The position numbers and the translations under genes were made by a program. This document shows positions 14,562 through 15,173 of a DNA stretch of 15,173 bases, piece by piece. The DNA is from Deltaproteobacteria bacterium (GTDB lineage Bacteria; Desulfobacterota; Desulfarculia; Adiutricales; Adiutricaceae), in contig JAIRNQ010000059.1 of NCBI GenBank assembly GCA_031257955.1, forward strand, positions 1 to 15,173. The letters are read 5' to 3'. Under the pieces are notes generated by a model. That model was not told where the DNA came from. It was given only the letters and a program-made list of their open reading frames with translations, and searched no databases. Position 1 is the first letter of the stretch. Every line of letters starts with the position of its first letter.

Positions 14562-15173
14562 TTAAACGTCGGTTAGGGAAGCTCTTATCCGTTCAAACAA
14601 ACTCAGGTACCCATCGGACAATTCGACGGGGCACTCAAGTATCATGGTATAGATTGAATTCGAGTTATCGGTCTCATTATGCCAGGCACCAAAAAACGCG
14701 TAAACGTAACGGGTAACGCCGCTCGAATTGAAAGTCGCCTTGAAGTGGGCCATGATCGGGTTTCTGTTATCAAGTTTGTTTTCGGAGACGTTGTACCCAC
14801 CAGGGGTGGCCTTACTTAAGGCGGCCAGGACTTGGTCTTTAAGCGATGTAGTTTCCTTTACCGTCGGGCGCCCGTTTTTCGGTTTGGTCAGAAGAACAAT
14901 AAAGGTAATCAACGCGTCTTCGTCCCTGGACATGAAGGTCAGATTAGCGTCGCCTTCCACGGGGTATAATTGGCTATCGGGATAGGGGACCCCCATCCCC
15001 ATGACGGGAATCGAAGCGACTTTGTCAAAGGCCGCCGACGGATCTAAGACGAAGGGCGCCGGCGCGGGCTTGGCTTCGGGTTCCGGCTCGGGTGGGGTTT
15101 CGGCCTTAAATTCCGGCTTGGTCCGGGAGTACACGATATTACTGGAATCGGCTATCCGATCCGCGTCCAGCAC
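14562..15173 (-). CDS. Pro/Glu-linker protein of unknown function, 5' end outside the window
   Basis: The frame is open to the right edge, where the last codon is GTG, so the 203 residues seen may be the C-terminal part of a longer protein. Residues about 20-41 are a Pro/Glu/Ala/Lys linker (PPEPEPEAKPAPAP), typical of a tether or periplasm-spanning segment. From about 48 to 203 there is a compact alpha/beta domain of about 155 residues that ends in an amphipathic helix (LFERIRASL). Its pattern is reminiscent of Mog1/PsbP/DUF1795-type domains, but I would not assign it. It stops 32 bp before the essC start and is probably in the same operon. If the missing part carries a TM helix, it could be a structural component; if not, a partner. 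Confidence 0.7.
   Translation of the reverse strand: MLDADRIADSSNIVYSRTKPEFKAETPPEPEPEAKPAPAPFVLDPSAAFDKVASIPVMGMGVPYPDSQLYPVEGDANLTFMSRDEDALITFIVLLTKPKNGRPTVKETTSLKDQVLAALSKATPGGYNVSENKLDNRNPIMAHFKATFNSSGVTRYVYAFFGAWHNETDNSNSIYTMILECPVELSDGYLSLFERIRASLTDV

Overview
The window (about 53% G+C by eye) looks like a chromosomal piece of a diderm (Gram-negative-type) bacterium. The strongest clue is a classical autotransporter at 997-3039, with a signal peptide, a repeat passenger and a C-terminal beta-barrel ending in Phe; this needs an outer membrane. The linker and barrel style recall gut-type Desulfobacterota/Deltaproteobacteria, but I hold that placement loosely. Everything from 3283 to the right edge lies on the minus strand. 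It reads as a type VII secretion (T7SSb/Esx-like) operon followed by a large LuxR/MalT-type regulator. A T7SS core together with an autotransporter is the notable feature of the window.

Layout, left to right. 1-101: an array of GGTATAC/GTATACC sites, operator- or iteron-like. 305-780: a G-rich non-coding minisatellite of three 150-bp units plus a partial fourth. 796-996: hairpins and a structured leader before the autotransporter. 997-3039: the autotransporter (+). 3283-5826: a MalT-like STAND/LuxR regulator (-), convergent with it. 5827-6282: non-coding, with the hairpin terminator of the esx operon. 6283-15173: the T7SS cluster (-).

The cluster in transcription order, right to left: a truncated gene for a Pro/Glu-linker protein; a 1534-residue EssC/YukB-type FHA-TM-FtsK ATPase; a YukD/EsaB ubiquitin-like protein (TTG start); five WXG100-type proteins (99, 108, 97, 101 and 107 aa) with a decayed partial copy of the 101-aa gene between the last two; a 238-aa protein with a WXG-less Esx-like N-terminus and a Thr/Ala-rich tail; and a 170-aa membrane-anchored or exported protein. 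Several junctions are tightly coupled, with the next ribosome site at or overlapping the previous stop, which supports one transcript.

By analogy with known T7SSb, the EssC motor would recognise C-terminal YxxxD/E signals on Esx dimers and drive their export, with the YukD protein as an accessory. EsaA, EssA and EssB homologues are not in the window and could lie beyond the right edge. How such substrates would cross an outer membrane cannot be told from the sequence. Strong hairpins sit in the wider gaps upstream of the last five cluster genes and may tune expression of individual cistrons.
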